DNA of 48,212 nucleotides from Deltaproteobacteria bacterium (GCA_023250635.1 JAHFAI010000010.1:1-48212), one strand, 5' to 3'. Numbered from the stretch's first letter, positions 8,250 through 17,961 are shown. Program-made: numbers and translations. The notes: a model not told the origin generated them from the letters alone.

Positions 8250-9050
8250 CTAGTCTGTCCACTTGATTCGTTCAATCGCGGTGCAATAGCCCGTAGCGGT
8301 GTCTATGGTCGCAAGCACCGCACAGAGCCAGGGATCTCCTTCAGCTGGTTTAAAGCGCGGACGTACTGGGCTCAGAAAAGACTGCAGGGATAAGGCCACC
8401 TCCACCCCGATGACCGAATCATACGCTCCAGTCATTCCCACATCGGTGAGATAACCCGTCTTTCCCGCAATTATCCGCTCATCCGCCGTGGGACAGTGGG
8501 TGTGAGTGCCATAAATCAACGAAACCCGCCCGGCTGCATAATGAGCCAAAGCTTGTTTCTCACTGGTCGCTTCCCCATGAAAATCCACCACTCGTACCTT
8601 AATCCCCGAGGGAATATTTGCCAAAATTTTGTCGAGATATTCAAAGGGGCAGCGATTATTCCCCTTCATAAACAGCCGTCCAGTCAAATTAATCACCGCG
8701 TAGGGCACCTTGGTCTTAGTAAGCGCCACGCAGTAGCCAGCTTGGAGCTCACTAACGTTATACATATTCGCCGGAACAAGCAGCTGGGAAGTACTGCGAT
8801 AGAAATTCTTGGTTTCTGGTTGATCGTGCCAATGGTTACCTGTGGTAACCACGTCAACTCCGTAATCGCTGATCAGTTCTTTGAACAGCTTTTCGGTGAT
8901 GCCATAACCACCAGCAAGATTCTCGCCATTGGCGATGAAAATATCGGGTGCATAGTTTGCCTTGATGCGTGGCAGATTGGCATGCAAACACTGTCGGCCT
9001 GCTCTACCCATAATATCGCCTACCGCGAAAACCTTAAGCTGAGTGGACAC
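8250..9050 (-). CDS. YmdB-type metallophosphoesterase (TIGR00282 family)
   Basis: A 266-residue calcineurin-like phosphoesterase. Metal ligands match YmdB: GDIMGRAGR (11-19), NGENLAGGYGIT (41-52), TGNHWHD (70-76), VDFHGEATSEK and GTHTHCPTADERI, with the late motif TDVGMTGAYDSVIG. YmdB hydrolyses cyclic nucleotides such as 2',3'-cAMP in vitro and affects biofilm and RNase Y-linked gene expression in Bacillus. Here it directly follows the RNase Y gene (31-nt gap), the same neighbour relation as in Bacillus. GTG 9050 is the start used; its ribosome site is weak. The physiological substrate is not evident. Confidence 0.9.
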   Translation of the reverse strand: MSTQLKVFAVGDIMGRAGRQCLHANLPRIKANYAPDIFIANGENLAGGYGITEKLFKELISDYGVDVVTTGNHWHDQPETKNFYRSTSQLLVPANMYNVSELQAGYCVALTKTKVPYAVINLTGRLFMKGNNRCPFEYLDKILANIPSGIKVRVVDFHGEATSEKQALAHYAAGRVSLIYGTHTHCPTADERIIAGKTGYLTDVGMTGAYDSVIGVEVALSLQSFLSPVRPRFKPAEGDPWLCAVLATIDTATGYCTAIERIKWTD

Positions 9051-9081
9051 TAGTTCAGTCGCTTTCTAAGACCTGGTAAAA

Positions 9082-10650
9082 TCAGGTGGCAAATTCAACA
9101 TATTTACTCTCGCGCAGCACGGTGATCCGCACCTGCCCGGGAAAGGTTAGTTCTTTACGAATGGTGTGAGCGATTTCATCGGCAAGATTGCTGATTTCCT
9201 CATCTTCCACTCCTTCAGGACTGACTAACGCCCGTACTTCACGACCAGCTTGCAGCACATAAGCGCTCTCAATCCCCGGAAACTTTAAGACCAGCTCTTC
9301 CATACCCTTAAGACGCTTAATATAGCCCTCAAGAATCTCTTTGCGGGCTCCAGGACGGTTTGCCGAGAGCTGGTTAGCAGCGCCTAAGACCACCGCTAAA
9401 GCACTGGCGTGGAGCAGGTCCTCGGCGTGATGCATACGCACAGCTTCGACTACTTCACTATGTTCACCATATTTCCGGCAGAGATCAGCACTGATATCGG
9501 CATGGTGCCCTTCTATTTCTTGATCAACTGCCTTGCCTATATCGTGGAGCAGACCTGCGCGTTTCGCGCGCTTAACGTTAATCCCTAATTCTCCCGCCAT
9601 CATCCCGCATATATGAGCCGTCTCAATGGCGTGCTGTAAAATAGATTGCAGGCCACTGCTGCGAAAGCGCAACTTACCGAGCAGGCTAAGCACTTCGGGA
9701 TGCAGATCGGTAATTCCCAGATCAAAGGAAGCCTGTTCACCGTATTCCCGAACGATGCCGACAAACTCCGTCTCTACGCGTTTTACCGTTTCCTCAATCC
9801 GGGCGGGGTGAATTCTCCCATCAGCAATCAAGCGATCAAGGGTGACCTTGGCGATTTCGCGACGGATGGGGTTAAAGCACGAGACAATAACCGCCTCAGG
9901 AGTATCATCGATAATCAGATCCACCCCCGTGGCCTGTTCTATAGCACGAATATTGCGGCCCTCCCGCCCAATAATCCGTCCCTTCATTTCTTCGCTGGGC
10001 AGAGTTACCACCGCAATAGTGGAATCATTGACAAATTCCCCAGCCATGCGTTGTACTGCAAGACTGATAATTTCCGTGGCTTTCTTGGTAGCATCCTTGC
10101 GAGTCTGCTCTTCGATTTGGCGAATTTGCTCTTTGGCCTCTTTTCGAGCATCATCTTGTAGGGTAAGCATCAGTTCCGCTCGGGCTTCAGCAATGGACAT
10201 ATTGGCAATTTTCTGCAGAGCCTGCTGATTACGTTCGATGGCTAATTCACATTCGGCCAATAAGCGTAGCTGCTTTTTTTCATCCTTAAGCAGCTGCTGC
10301 TCGAGCTTCTGGGCTAGTCCTTCCCGCGCTTCAATGCCCTCAAGTTTTTTTTCAATAGTTTGTTCGCGGAGCTTTACTTTTTTCTCGAGTTTATTCATTT
10401 CTCCTTTACGCTTTTTTGATTCTTCCTCAAACTCGCGACGCCGATTGCGCGATTCTTCTTTTGCCTCGTGCAAGGTGGCCTTGACCAGACGGTCTGCTTC
10501 GCGACGCGCTTCATCAAGGATTTTCTTGGATTCTCCTTGAGCCCGCACAAAAGCAGCAGAGAGCTGTTTCTTGTGCAAGAAAATCCCCAAAAGCAAGAGC
10601 CCCACGAGAAACCCGATGATAACAATCAAAATACCTTCTAATATACTCAC
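9082..10650 (-). CDS. rny: Ribonuclease Y
   Basis: RNase Y is a membrane-anchored endoribonuclease that starts mRNA decay. Domain order is complete over 522 residues: an N-terminal membrane helix (about 3-25), a long charged coiled coil (about 30-200), a KH domain with GRIIGREGRNIRAIEQATG, and an HD domain with HAIETAHICG and LLHDIGKAVDQEIEGHH supplying the catalytic His-Asp. GTG 10650 is preceded by GGGGG at 7 nt. The upstream 294-bp spacer suggests its own promoter. Together with the adjacent YmdB-type gene this forms a two-gene RNA-turnover unit. Identification is secure. Confidence 0.96.
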   Translation of the reverse strand: MSILEGILIVIIGFLVGLLLLGIFLHKKQLSAAFVRAQGESKKILDEARREADRLVKATLHEAKEESRNRRREFEEESKKRKGEMNKLEKKVKLREQTIEKKLEGIEAREGLAQKLEQQLLKDEKKQLRLLAECELAIERNQQALQKIANMSIAEARAELMLTLQDDARKEAKEQIRQIEEQTRKDATKKATEIISLAVQRMAGEFVNDSTIAVVTLPSEEMKGRIIGREGRNIRAIEQATGVDLIIDDTPEAVIVSCFNPIRREIAKVTLDRLIADGRIHPARIEETVKRVETEFVGIVREYGEQASFDLGITDLHPEVLSLLGKLRFRSSGLQSILQHAIETAHICGMMAGELGINVKRAKRAGLLHDIGKAVDQEIEGHHADISADLCRKYGEHSEVVEAVRMHHAEDLLHASALAVVLGAANQLSANRPGARKEILEGYIKRLKGMEELVLKFPGIESAYVLQAGREVRALVSPEGVEDEEISNLADEIAHTIRKELTFPGQVRITVLRESKYVEFAT

Positions 10651-10890
10651 GGCATAACCCCCGGTTGGCGAACGATTAAGGTGTATCTCAACACTCAGGT
10701 AGTATTATGGTAGCCTAAATGCGTCATATTTTAAAAAACTGATTGCTCTGCCAATCTCCGACTTAGACCGCTAGCACAGCATATAGACTATCCTAGACAA
10801 AACACCTTTAATAATTGATTTCAGTAGGTAGGTAAATCGCCAAATGCACCAAGCATGGGGTGCTGCAAAAGATTAGGTCTTGCCAAGAGC

Positions 10891-10917
10891 AAAAAAAAAG
10901 GAGCCTCAACCGGCTCC
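10891..10917 (-). terminator. Rho-independent terminator of pal
   Basis: A six-base-pair GC-rich stem (GGAGCC, 6-nt loop, GGCTCC at 10900-10917) is followed on the minus strand by nine T (10891-10899). It lies 28 nt past the pal stop, in the correct orientation to end the pal transcript. Confidence 0.85.
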
Positions 10918-10944
10918 ATTTTTACTTGCTGCGCTCATTAAAGC

Positions 10945-11433
10945 TTAGCGGCTCATCATGAACTCAACGCGACGATTTTTTGCCCAACCTTCTGGATTGT
11001 GACGCTCGTCTGCTGGACGGAGTTTGCCGAAGCTAACGGTCTTAATGCGAGAGTCTTCTACGCCCAATTTAACCAAGTAGCTTTTTACGGCTTCTGCTCT
11101 GCGTGCACCTAGTGCCAAGTTGTATTCTTCGCCACCGCGCTCATCAGCGTGACCTTGAAGTTCAACTTTTTCTGCCGCATTCTTCTGGAGGTGAGCTCCC
11201 ACATGGTCAAGGTTTGCGAAAGCATTTTCCATGATGGTTGATTGATCAAAGGCGAAGTATACGTTTTCAGCACGGTAAGAATCTGCATCACCTGGCTCAG
11301 CAGGAATCTCGGTTTTTGAAGCATCAACTGCTTCGTGGGTGGTGGTGCTGTCTTTAGTACAAGCAGTCATGCCGAGTACCATAGAAACAACTGCTAAGAT
11401 TCCTAGTTTAACAAAAGAACTAACTTGCCGCAT
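10945..11433 (-). CDS. pal: Peptidoglycan-associated lipoprotein Pal
   Basis: A 162-residue outer-membrane lipoprotein that tethers the outer membrane to peptidoglycan. The signal peptide ends at a lipobox-like MTAC (Cys25). The OmpA-type domain carries YFAFDQSTI, LQGHADERGGEEYNLALG with the diaminopimelate-binding Asp/Arg motif, RRAEAVKSYLVKLG and NRRVEFMMSR. ATG 11433 was chosen over a much longer frame because GAGGAG sits 7 nt upstream and the signal peptide begins there. Tol genes are not adjacent. A strong terminator follows the gene, so it is probably transcribed as a single gene or as the end of the mpl transcript. Confidence 0.94.
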   Translation of the reverse strand: MRQVSSFVKLGILAVVSMVLGMTACTKDSTTTHEAVDASKTEIPAEPGDADSYRAENVYFAFDQSTIMENAFANLDHVGAHLQKNAAEKVELQGHADERGGEEYNLALGARRAEAVKSYLVKLGVEDSRIKTVSFGKLRPADERHNPEGWAKNRRVEFMMSR

Positions 11434-11610
11434 TGATCTTCTCCTCAAACGATGTAATGTTACCGAATTTTGCGTATCTGCCCTAGTGCACCGCCGCAAC
11501 CGCTGACTTGCCGATTGAACGACAGGAGGTTTTGGACGTTGGCCTGACCCGTACAGTCTGAACAAGTCGGGCATGATTTGCAAGATAATAAGCATGTTTT
11601 CATAAAAAAG

Positions 11611-13104
11611 CTATTGAATTAATCTTCTCGGAATGTCAGAAAAATCGCCACAGGAAAGAAATACAATTACATCATCCTTATTTGCCTCCGCATGCACCCA
11701 AGAGAGCAAGGCCTGGTTATCGTGAAAAGCATGAGCTGAGGGACCAATTCTATGGGCTAACTCCTCGATATTCATCCTTTGATCTGCCGCAATACGCAGC
11801 TCCTGACGGCAAGCGCCAATCAGGGTTACTTTTGCCCGTATAAAAGCTTGGACGTATTGATCCATAAAAATATTGCGTCTCGACGAAGCGTTTTTTGGGT
11901 CAAAAGCAACGATGAGACGCCGATCAGGGTGGAGGCTTGCAAAGATTTCAATCATCTTTGCCACTGCGGTGGGGTGATGGGCAAAATCGTGATAGACTGG
12001 CGCCCCCCGGAAAGTGCCCAAAAACTCGCAGCGTTTTTTAACCCCCCCAAAACAAGCGAGTGCTGCAAGAAGCTCGCTTTTACCCCAGCCTCCTTTAAGC
12101 TCGCCCCGCTCTGCTAGCAGGCTTAAGCAGCCAAGCATACCTGCAATATTTGCTATGTTATGCTGTCCAGGAAGCTTGGTGGCTACATCCAGGAAGCCCC
12201 AACGTTCGCTATAAATCGGCGCAACCCATCGTTGTTGGACGGGATGATAGTGAGATTTGCCATAGGTAATCGCCCTGGCAAGGGGACCATCGCCCGCCCT
12301 GAAGGTCAAGAGACGCGGTCCATTCGCCTCACGATCAAGACCCGTAACTGCGAGCAATTGCCGCACTCCGGGCGAATCGCTATTGGCAACGATCGCCCCC
12401 CCCTCTTCACGAGTCCGCTCAATTAAACGCGCAAACATGACCAGTAAAGAGTCAAAATCGGGGTAGATATCCACGTGATCATGCTCGAGATTATTTATGA
12501 GGAGTATCTGCGGTCGATAGTGGAGAAATTTTGCTCCTTTATCAAAAAAGGCCGTATCATATTCATCGCCTTCGGAGACAAAAACCCGACCTTTTCCCAA
12601 ATGATAGCTTTGACTATCATCCTGGGGCACCCCCCCGATCAACCATCCAGGATCTTCCCCCAGTTGTGCCAAAAGATAAGCACTTAAGGCTGTGGTCGTG
12701 GTCTTGCCATGGGTCCCGGTAATCACCATGCTGGTTTTTCTGCTTAAAAAATACTCCCCTAATACTTGGGGAAAACTGCATAGAGGACGACCAGCATTGA
12801 TCCAATATTCAAGCTCAGGGTTGCCCCGAGAAATAGCATTACCCACTATCAGCACATCAGGATTCGCCTCCTCAAGATTTTGCTGCCCATAGGGAGAATA
12901 GACGGGAATTCCTGAAGCCTGCAATTGACCCGCAGTAGGTTGATAGGCTGCCTGATCGCTGCCACAAACCTTAAAACCGGCCTCCTGACACAGACCGGCA
13001 ATCGACGCCATGCCGGTCCCGGCAATGCCAAGGAAATAGAGTCGGCTCCCTGGAGGGAGCTCGGCAAGGGATAACTGGGTAAGATGCTGATCAAATACTG
13101 CCAT
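11611..13104 (-). CDS. mpl: UDP-N-acetylmuramate:L-Ala-gamma-D-Glu-meso-DAP ligase
   Basis: Mpl attaches recycled murein tripeptide to UDP-MurNAc, feeding cell-wall recycling. It is a Mur ligase with an N-terminal nucleotide fold (FLGIAGTGMASIAGL, 24-38), the ATP loop GTHGKTTTTAL (130-140), SEGDEYDTAFFDK, NNLEHDHVDIYPD, GQHNIAN and the DFAHHPTAV signature typical of Mpl. ATG 13104 is favoured because AGGGAG lies about 10 nt upstream. GTG 13116 is possible but sits directly on that site. The neighbouring LD-carboxypeptidase acts in the same recycling route, so the pair forms a recycling module. Confidence 0.93.
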   Translation of the reverse strand: MAVFDQHLTQLSLAELPPGSRLYFLGIAGTGMASIAGLCQEAGFKVCGSDQAAYQPTAGQLQASGIPVYSPYGQQNLEEANPDVLIVGNAISRGNPELEYWINAGRPLCSFPQVLGEYFLSRKTSMVITGTHGKTTTTALSAYLLAQLGEDPGWLIGGVPQDDSQSYHLGKGRVFVSEGDEYDTAFFDKGAKFLHYRPQILLINNLEHDHVDIYPDFDSLLVMFARLIERTREEGGAIVANSDSPGVRQLLAVTGLDREANGPRLLTFRAGDGPLARAITYGKSHYHPVQQRWVAPIYSERWGFLDVATKLPGQHNIANIAGMLGCLSLLAERGELKGGWGKSELLAALACFGGVKKRCEFLGTFRGAPVYHDFAHHPTAVAKMIEIFASLHPDRRLIVAFDPKNASSRRNIFMDQYVQAFIRAKVTLIGACRQELRIAADQRMNIEELAHRIGPSAHAFHDNQALLSWVHAEANKDDVIVFLSCGDFSDIPRRLIQ

Positions 13105-13130
13105 ACGGTGCTTCACTCCCTAAAAAATTA

Positions 13131-14048
13131 CTATGGTGCTTGCCATACAAGCAGCTGTTCCCCTGCCCCTGAGCCTGCTGCACCATAAGCCCTAGCCCCA
13201 ATCATAAAGGGGAAATTAGGACTGCAATGACCAAAATCCTCGCTCGTCCAGGTGGGCAGGTAAGTGCGCTTAGCAAGTTCTGCTTTTACCTGCGCCTCAC
13301 TCACTGCTCCCTCCAGCTGGCTGAGCTTACCCCAAACCACCGCCTTGACCCCTTGCAGCAAACCACTCTGCAGCCATTGATTCCAATAGCGTAACAAACG
13401 ACCGCAATTTTCACCGGTATCTTCAAACAGAAGAATTGCCCCGGCAAGGGACGAGGGTAAATAAGCTGTGCCAATTAAATTGGTCAATACCGAAAAACAA
13501 CCGCCAAAAAGCCACCCTTCTAAGGCCTCGGGGGCTTGGGGTGAGAGCATAGCTGGCGCCGCCACGGGACTTATCCTTAACATTCCTTGCTGGGGCTGTC
13601 CATTCTGGAGCAAAGCTAATAAAGCAGAGATATCAGCCGAAGAGTTCTGCCCCCAGAGAGGAGAGCCCAGCATTGGCCCATGGAGACCGGGCCAGCCTAG
13701 CTTAGTCCACAAAGCACTGTGTAAAGCCGAGATATCGGAGAAGCCCACTAAACAGCGGGGCTCAAGATTCGCGAGTTTTTTCCAAGGAATGAGCGGCAGT
13801 AAATCGCTTGCCCCATAGCCACCACGGGCGGCTAAAATTATGTGGGCATCGTGACTTTGCACCGCGAAAAGAAGATCTACTAAGCGATTTTCCACCGTGT
13901 CCATAGTGAACAGCGAGTTCAATCTAGCTCGAACAGGGGGGCGCTTGATAGTATACTCGGCATAGATATTGAGATCTTTGATTCTTTGCTCTACAAGGTT
14001 TTCGTCAGGATAAAACGATGGACTGATCAAATAAATGCTCGTAGTCAC
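13131..14048 (-). CDS. ldcA: Muramoyltetrapeptide LD-carboxypeptidase (S66 family)
   Basis: This enzyme removes the terminal D-alanine from recycled tetrapeptides, making the tripeptide that Mpl uses. Motifs: AARGGYGASDLLP (73-85), the nucleophile serine in GFSDISALH (Ser104), the glutamate in ILLFEDTGE and the histidine in FGHCSPNFPFMIG, so the Ser-Glu-His triad is complete. I place the start at GTG 14048, where GGAGGG lies 8 nt upstream and the protein opens directly into the first strand TTSIYLISPSF. The longer frame to 14111 would share its ATG with the divergent glycosyltransferase. It precedes mpl by 26 nt in one operon. Confidence 0.92.
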   Translation of the reverse strand: MTTSIYLISPSFYPDENLVEQRIKDLNIYAEYTIKRPPVRARLNSLFTMDTVENRLVDLLFAVQSHDAHIILAARGGYGASDLLPLIPWKKLANLEPRCLVGFSDISALHSALWTKLGWPGLHGPMLGSPLWGQNSSADISALLALLQNGQPQQGMLRISPVAAPAMLSPQAPEALEGWLFGGCFSVLTNLIGTAYLPSSLAGAILLFEDTGENCGRLLRYWNQWLQSGLLQGVKAVVWGKLSQLEGAVSEAQVKAELAKRTYLPTWTSEDFGHCSPNFPFMIGARAYGAAGSGAGEQLLVWQAP

Positions 14049-14109
14049 TAGATAAACCCTCCGCCAGAATTTCGCCTCTGGCTTTTTGTCGCTTTCATAG
14101 GATTGCTCC

Positions 14110-15255
14110 ATGGAATACCAAGTCGATTGCCGCTGGTTTAGCGGCTATAAACCGTGCCGCCATAAACGTGGGTGCGTCGGCTGCCCGCACTTCGCTCCCG
14201 TGGGACAACGCATTGCCATACTAAGCTTAGAAGCTATGGGGGCTGTGCTCCGCTCCACCTGTCTCCTACCTGCCATCAAGCGGCAATTCCCCGACGCTCA
14301 TATTACCTGGATAAGCTTACCGCAAAATTCGGCGCTCCTCAGAAATAATTCCTTCATTGACCGCCTGATCGTCCTCAATGAATCAAGCCAAGCTTTGGTA
14401 AAGTACCTCCACTTTGATAAACTCTATGCCGTGGATAAATCCCTGGCTGCTGGAGCTCTCGCTGAAGAGATTTCCGCCAAAGAAAAATATGGTTTTGGTT
14501 TAAGTCGCAGCGGGATTATTCGTCCGCTTAATCCCGAAGCCCACTATCAGTACGAGGTGGGTCTTGACGATAGCCTGAAGTTTTTTCGCAATCAAAAGCC
14601 TGAGACCCAACAAATTACTGAGACCATGGCTTTACCCTGGCAACGCGATCCTTACATCTTGGAACTCACCGCAGAAGAAAAAAGCGAAGTTAGCCGTCGG
14701 CGTCAACAACTGCTGGCTGTTGCCCCTGGAACCCAAGGGATAATTGGCTATAACACCGGCTGTTCCGAGCTCTTCCCCTACAAGAAATTCACGATTTCTC
14801 GTGCCAAGGAACTGATCGCTACCTGGCGCCGTAATTTTCCTAACCAGGTAATCGCTCTCCTCGGTGGAGGCGGTGGAGATCAGCAGCGCCAGCAGGCCAT
14901 GAAAGCAGCGTTCGCCGCTGACCCCTTGGTAGTGGACACCCCTTGTTTAGAAGGCTTGCGCTCGGGAATACTCTGGGAAGCAAGCGTTGATTTGGTCTTT
15001 ACCGGCTGCACCCTCGGTATGCATATTGCTATTGCTCTCGAGAAGAAAGTTATTGCCTGGTTTGGGGTAAGTTGTGCGCAAGAAGTCGATCTTTACGATC
15101 GGGGAATAAAACTAAAAGCTGAGGTTTCCTGCACTCCTTGTTGGAAAAAATCCTGCACGCAAACAAGCAAATGTTTTGACCAGGTTTCCCTTGCCGCCGT
15201 GCAGGAAGCCACCGCTCACTTAATCGGGGAGAAGCTCTCGCAATTAAGTAGTTAA
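14110..15255 (+). CDS. Glycosyltransferase family 9 protein with N-terminal cysteine cluster
   Basis: A 381-residue GT9 (heptosyltransferase-like) protein, probably transferring a sugar to lipopolysaccharide core or another envelope glycan in the cytoplasm. ILSLEAMGAVLRSTCLLPAI near the N-terminus, GIIGYNTGCSELFPYKKF in the middle, LLGGGGGDQQRQQ, and FTGCTLGMHIAIALEKKVIA followed by WFG match the two Rossmann domains of the family. Unusual for classical heptosyltransferases is a front extension with Cys7, Cys16, Cys22 and Cys25, and a second cluster near the end (CTPCWKKSC...C). These could bind metal. AGGA lies 7 nt before ATG 14110. The 3' end overlaps the convergent secA gene by 12 nt. Donor and acceptor are unknown. 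Confidence 0.85.
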   Translation: MEYQVDCRWFSGYKPCRHKRGCVGCPHFAPVGQRIAILSLEAMGAVLRSTCLLPAIKRQFPDAHITWISLPQNSALLRNNSFIDRLIVLNESSQALVKYLHFDKLYAVDKSLAAGALAEEISAKEKYGFGLSRSGIIRPLNPEAHYQYEVGLDDSLKFFRNQKPETQQITETMALPWQRDPYILELTAEEKSEVSRRRQQLLAVAPGTQGIIGYNTGCSELFPYKKFTISRAKELIATWRRNFPNQVIALLGGGGGDQQRQQAMKAAFAADPLVVDTPCLEGLRSGILWEASVDLVFTGCTLGMHIAIALEKKVIAWFGVSCAQEVDLYDRGIKLKAEVSCTPCWKKSCTQTSKCFDQVSLAAVQEATAHLIGEKLSQLSS

Positions 15256-17883
15256 ACCGTGGCATTTCTTAAATTTCTTCCCCGAGCCACAGGGACAAAC
15301 GCTATTGCGCCCGACTTTTTCCCCTTCGCGACGGATGGTATTGGCCCTCTCTTCTTCTCCTCCAGCAAGGTCAGCTCTACTGCCATGAAAGACGAGACGT
15401 TGCTCGTGATTAGCTTTGGGCGAGGGCCCTTGTTCGTTGCCAGCAGAACCTTTCCCCAGCAAAGCACTGCCCGCTTGGGGATGTAAAAACTCTAAGTCGT
15501 CGTCTTCCTCCCGCGCCTGAGGAGCAAAGCGCTCGTCGGGAGGAGGCAGGTGAATTAAAGCCATGGCCGTGTTTTCTTCGATGCGCTGCATCATCAACGA
15601 AAAGAGCGTAAATGCTTCTTTTTTGTACTCTTGCAGCGGATCCCGTTGCCCATAGCCACGCAAGCTAACCGAATCTTTAAGAGCATCCATAGCCAGAAGA
15701 TGCTCCTTCCAGGCCTGATCGATAATTTGCAGGTAGATATAGTTTTCTACCTTAATCATTAGATCACCAGGAACCTTGGCTTTTTTAGCGGCATAAGCGG
15801 CGAGTACCTGCTGACTCACCCCATCGACTATGGTCTCTAAGCTCAGCTCCTCGCTTGGCAGCTGCGAAAGATCGCAGGGGCTATGAAAATGCCTGCTCAT
15901 TTCCTCAGCAATCGGCTTAAGCTGCCATACTTCACTATCAAGCTCCTCGGGACTATGTTTCTTGACTAATTGTTCAACGATGCCAGCAATAACCTCTTCG
16001 AGGAATTCCACCTCACCGCTAACCAATAAGGCCTGACGGCGCTTTTTGTAGATTACCTGGCGCTGTTGACTCATCACATCATCATATTCGAGCACGTGCT
16101 TACGACTAGAAAAGTTATGCTCTTCCACCCGCTTTTGAGCTTTTTCGATAGCCCGCGAAACCATCGGCGAAACAATCGCCTCGCCCTCCTCCATCCCCAA
16201 GCGTCCCATGATTGCGGATAAGCGATCCGAAGCAAAGATTCGCATCAAGTCATCTTCGAGGGAAAGAAAAAATTTAGATTTTCCAGGATCTCCTTGACGA
16301 CCAGAACGCCCCCGTAACTGATTATCGATGCGCCGTGATTCATGACGCTCAGTACCGATTACGTAGAGCCCTCCGAGACTCGCGACCTGCTCACCCAGCT
16401 TAATATCGGTACCACGACCAGCCATATTAGTGGAGATAGTTACATTACCCTTGCCTCCAGCATTCTCGATAATCGAAGCTTCACGGGCATGATTCTTAGC
16501 ATTAAGGATCTCATGGGGAACATTCAGGCTTTTTAGCAAATGAGAAAGCAACTCGGATTTCTCCACCGAAACAGTGCCCACCAATACCGGCTGCCCCTTG
16601 CTCTGAGCTTCTTGAATATCCTTGGCAATAGCCTGGTATTTTTCCCGGGCAGTGCGAAAAATCATATCTTGCTGATCTTCGCGAATCTGCGAGCGGTTGG
16701 TAGGGATAACCACCACCTCGAGATTATAAATTTTCTTAAACTCGACCGCCTCAGTATCTGCTGTTCCCGTCATCCCCGAGAGGGTCTTGTATAAGCGAAA
16801 GTAGTTTTGAAAGGTGATAGTTGCCAGGGTCTGGGTTTCCTGCTGCACCTCTACATGTTCTTTGGCTTCCAAGGCACCATGCAAACCGTCGCTATAGCGA
16901 CGACCTGGCATCAGACGACCGGTAAACTCGTCGACAATAACCACTTCTCCGTTACGCACCACATAGTCCACATCTTTTTTGAAGACCATATGGGCTTTTA
17001 GAGCCTGTTGGCAATGGTGAAGCCATTCGATACTTTCAGGATTATAGAGATTCTCGATCCGCAGACGCTTTTCGAGCTTGCTAATCCCGTCTTCGGTAAG
17101 GGAAACCGAGCGGCTTTTCTCGTCGATAATATAATCGCTATCTTTTTGCAGCCCCGGGATCGTCGCATTGACTTTGCCATAGAGATCGGTATTGGAATCA
17201 GTGGGCCCCGAAATAATAAGAGGGGTCCGCGCTTCATCCACCAGAATGGAATCCACCTCGTCGACAATCGCAAAGCTATGCTCGCGTTTTTGCACCAGAC
17301 GCGAGGCTTCCGTCTTCATATTATCACGTAAATAATCAAAACCGAATTCGTTGTTGGTTCCATAGGTAATATCGCAGTCGTAGGCAGCCTGGCGCTCAGC
17401 ATCACTGAGACCGTGACAGATAACCCCAATGCTCAATCCAAGAAAGGTATAAACCTTTCCCATCCACTCCGCATCACGACGAGCGAGATAATCATTCACC
17501 GTAACTAAGTGAGCCCCCTTGCCTGACAGACCATGGAGATAGCAGGGGAGGGTCGCCGTCAGGGTCTTGCCCTCACCGGTTTTCATCTCGGAAATCTTTC
17601 CTTGATGCAAGACAATCCCCCCGATCAACTGCACATCGTAATGGCGTTGCCCCAGGGTACGACGGGCCCCCTCCCTGCATACTGCATAGGCTTCCGGCAA
17701 GATCTGCTCGAGGGTTTCCCCGCGGCCTAAACGCTCTCTAAAAGCTGCGGTTTTACCACGCAGGTCTTCATTACTTAAAGCCTGGAGGCTCGGCTCAAAA
17801 CTATTGATTGCATCGACGAGGGGTTGGATTTGGCGCAGGGTCTTATCATTACGGGTACCGAATATCTTAGTTAGAAAGCTCAT
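15244..17883 (-). CDS. secA: Preprotein translocase ATPase SecA
   Basis: SecA drives export of unfolded proteins through SecYEG. The 879-residue protein is full length. It has the Walker A loop MKTGEGKTLTATLP, DEVDSILVDEARTPLIISG (Walker B), the preprotein cross-linking domain, NMAGRGTDIKLG, QLRGRSGRQGDPG and the C-terminal zinc motif CPCGSGKKFKKCHG that contacts SecB or phospholipid. ATG 17883 has only a weak ribosome site. Upstream, 17921-17961 can form two mutually exclusive hairpins, so leader control is possible. Its 3' end overlaps the convergent glycosyltransferase gene. Confidence 0.98.
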   Translation of the reverse strand: MSFLTKIFGTRNDKTLRQIQPLVDAINSFEPSLQALSNEDLRGKTAAFRERLGRGETLEQILPEAYAVCREGARRTLGQRHYDVQLIGGIVLHQGKISEMKTGEGKTLTATLPCYLHGLSGKGAHLVTVNDYLARRDAEWMGKVYTFLGLSIGVICHGLSDAERQAAYDCDITYGTNNEFGFDYLRDNMKTEASRLVQKREHSFAIVDEVDSILVDEARTPLIISGPTDSNTDLYGKVNATIPGLQKDSDYIIDEKSRSVSLTEDGISKLEKRLRIENLYNPESIEWLHHCQQALKAHMVFKKDVDYVVRNGEVVIVDEFTGRLMPGRRYSDGLHGALEAKEHVEVQQETQTLATITFQNYFRLYKTLSGMTGTADTEAVEFKKIYNLEVVVIPTNRSQIREDQQDMIFRTAREKYQAIAKDIQEAQSKGQPVLVGTVSVEKSELLSHLLKSLNVPHEILNAKNHAREASIIENAGGKGNVTISTNMAGRGTDIKLGEQVASLGGLYVIGTERHESRRIDNQLRGRSGRQGDPGKSKFFLSLEDDLMRIFASDRLSAIMGRLGMEEGEAIVSPMVSRAIEKAQKRVEEHNFSSRKHVLEYDDVMSQQRQVIYKKRRQALLVSGEVEFLEEVIAGIVEQLVKKHSPEELDSEVWQLKPIAEEMSRHFHSPCDLSQLPSEELSLETIVDGVSQQVLAAYAAKKAKVPGDLMIKVENYIYLQIIDQAWKEHLLAMDALKDSVSLRGYGQRDPLQEYKKEAFTLFSLMMQRIEENTAMALIHLPPPDERFAPQAREEDDDLEFLHPQAGSALLGKGSAGNEQGPSPKANHEQRLVFHGSRADLAGGEEERANTIRREGEKVGRNSVCPCGSGKKFKKCHGLTT

Positions 17884-17920
17884 TGATTTCTTTCGCTTAG
17901 AGTAAGGATCAGGATAAAGA

Positions 17921-17961
17921 AGAGCTCGGTGGGGCTCTGCTCACATTACCGCCAGCAGAGC
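17921..17961 (-). promoter_or_regulatory. Alternative hairpins in the secA leader
   Basis: On the transcribed minus strand an 8-bp stem (GCTCTGCT, 17954-17961, with AGCAGAGC, 17934-17941) competes with a second stem in which the same bases 17934-17938 pair with 17921-17925. Only one can form at a time, as in attenuator-type leaders. A 30-codon ORF (17991-18083, MKLALNVCC start) ends 30 nt upstream of the first stem and might be a leader peptide. There is no T-run after either stem, so regulation, if any, would act on translation. This is speculative. Confidence 0.3.

Noticed and set aside
14049-14112. Divergent ldcA and glycosyltransferase genes sharing one CATG as both start codons
   Set aside because: ldcA has a much better start at GTG 14048 with GGAGGG upstream, and its fold begins there, so the shared start is an artefact of the longest frame.
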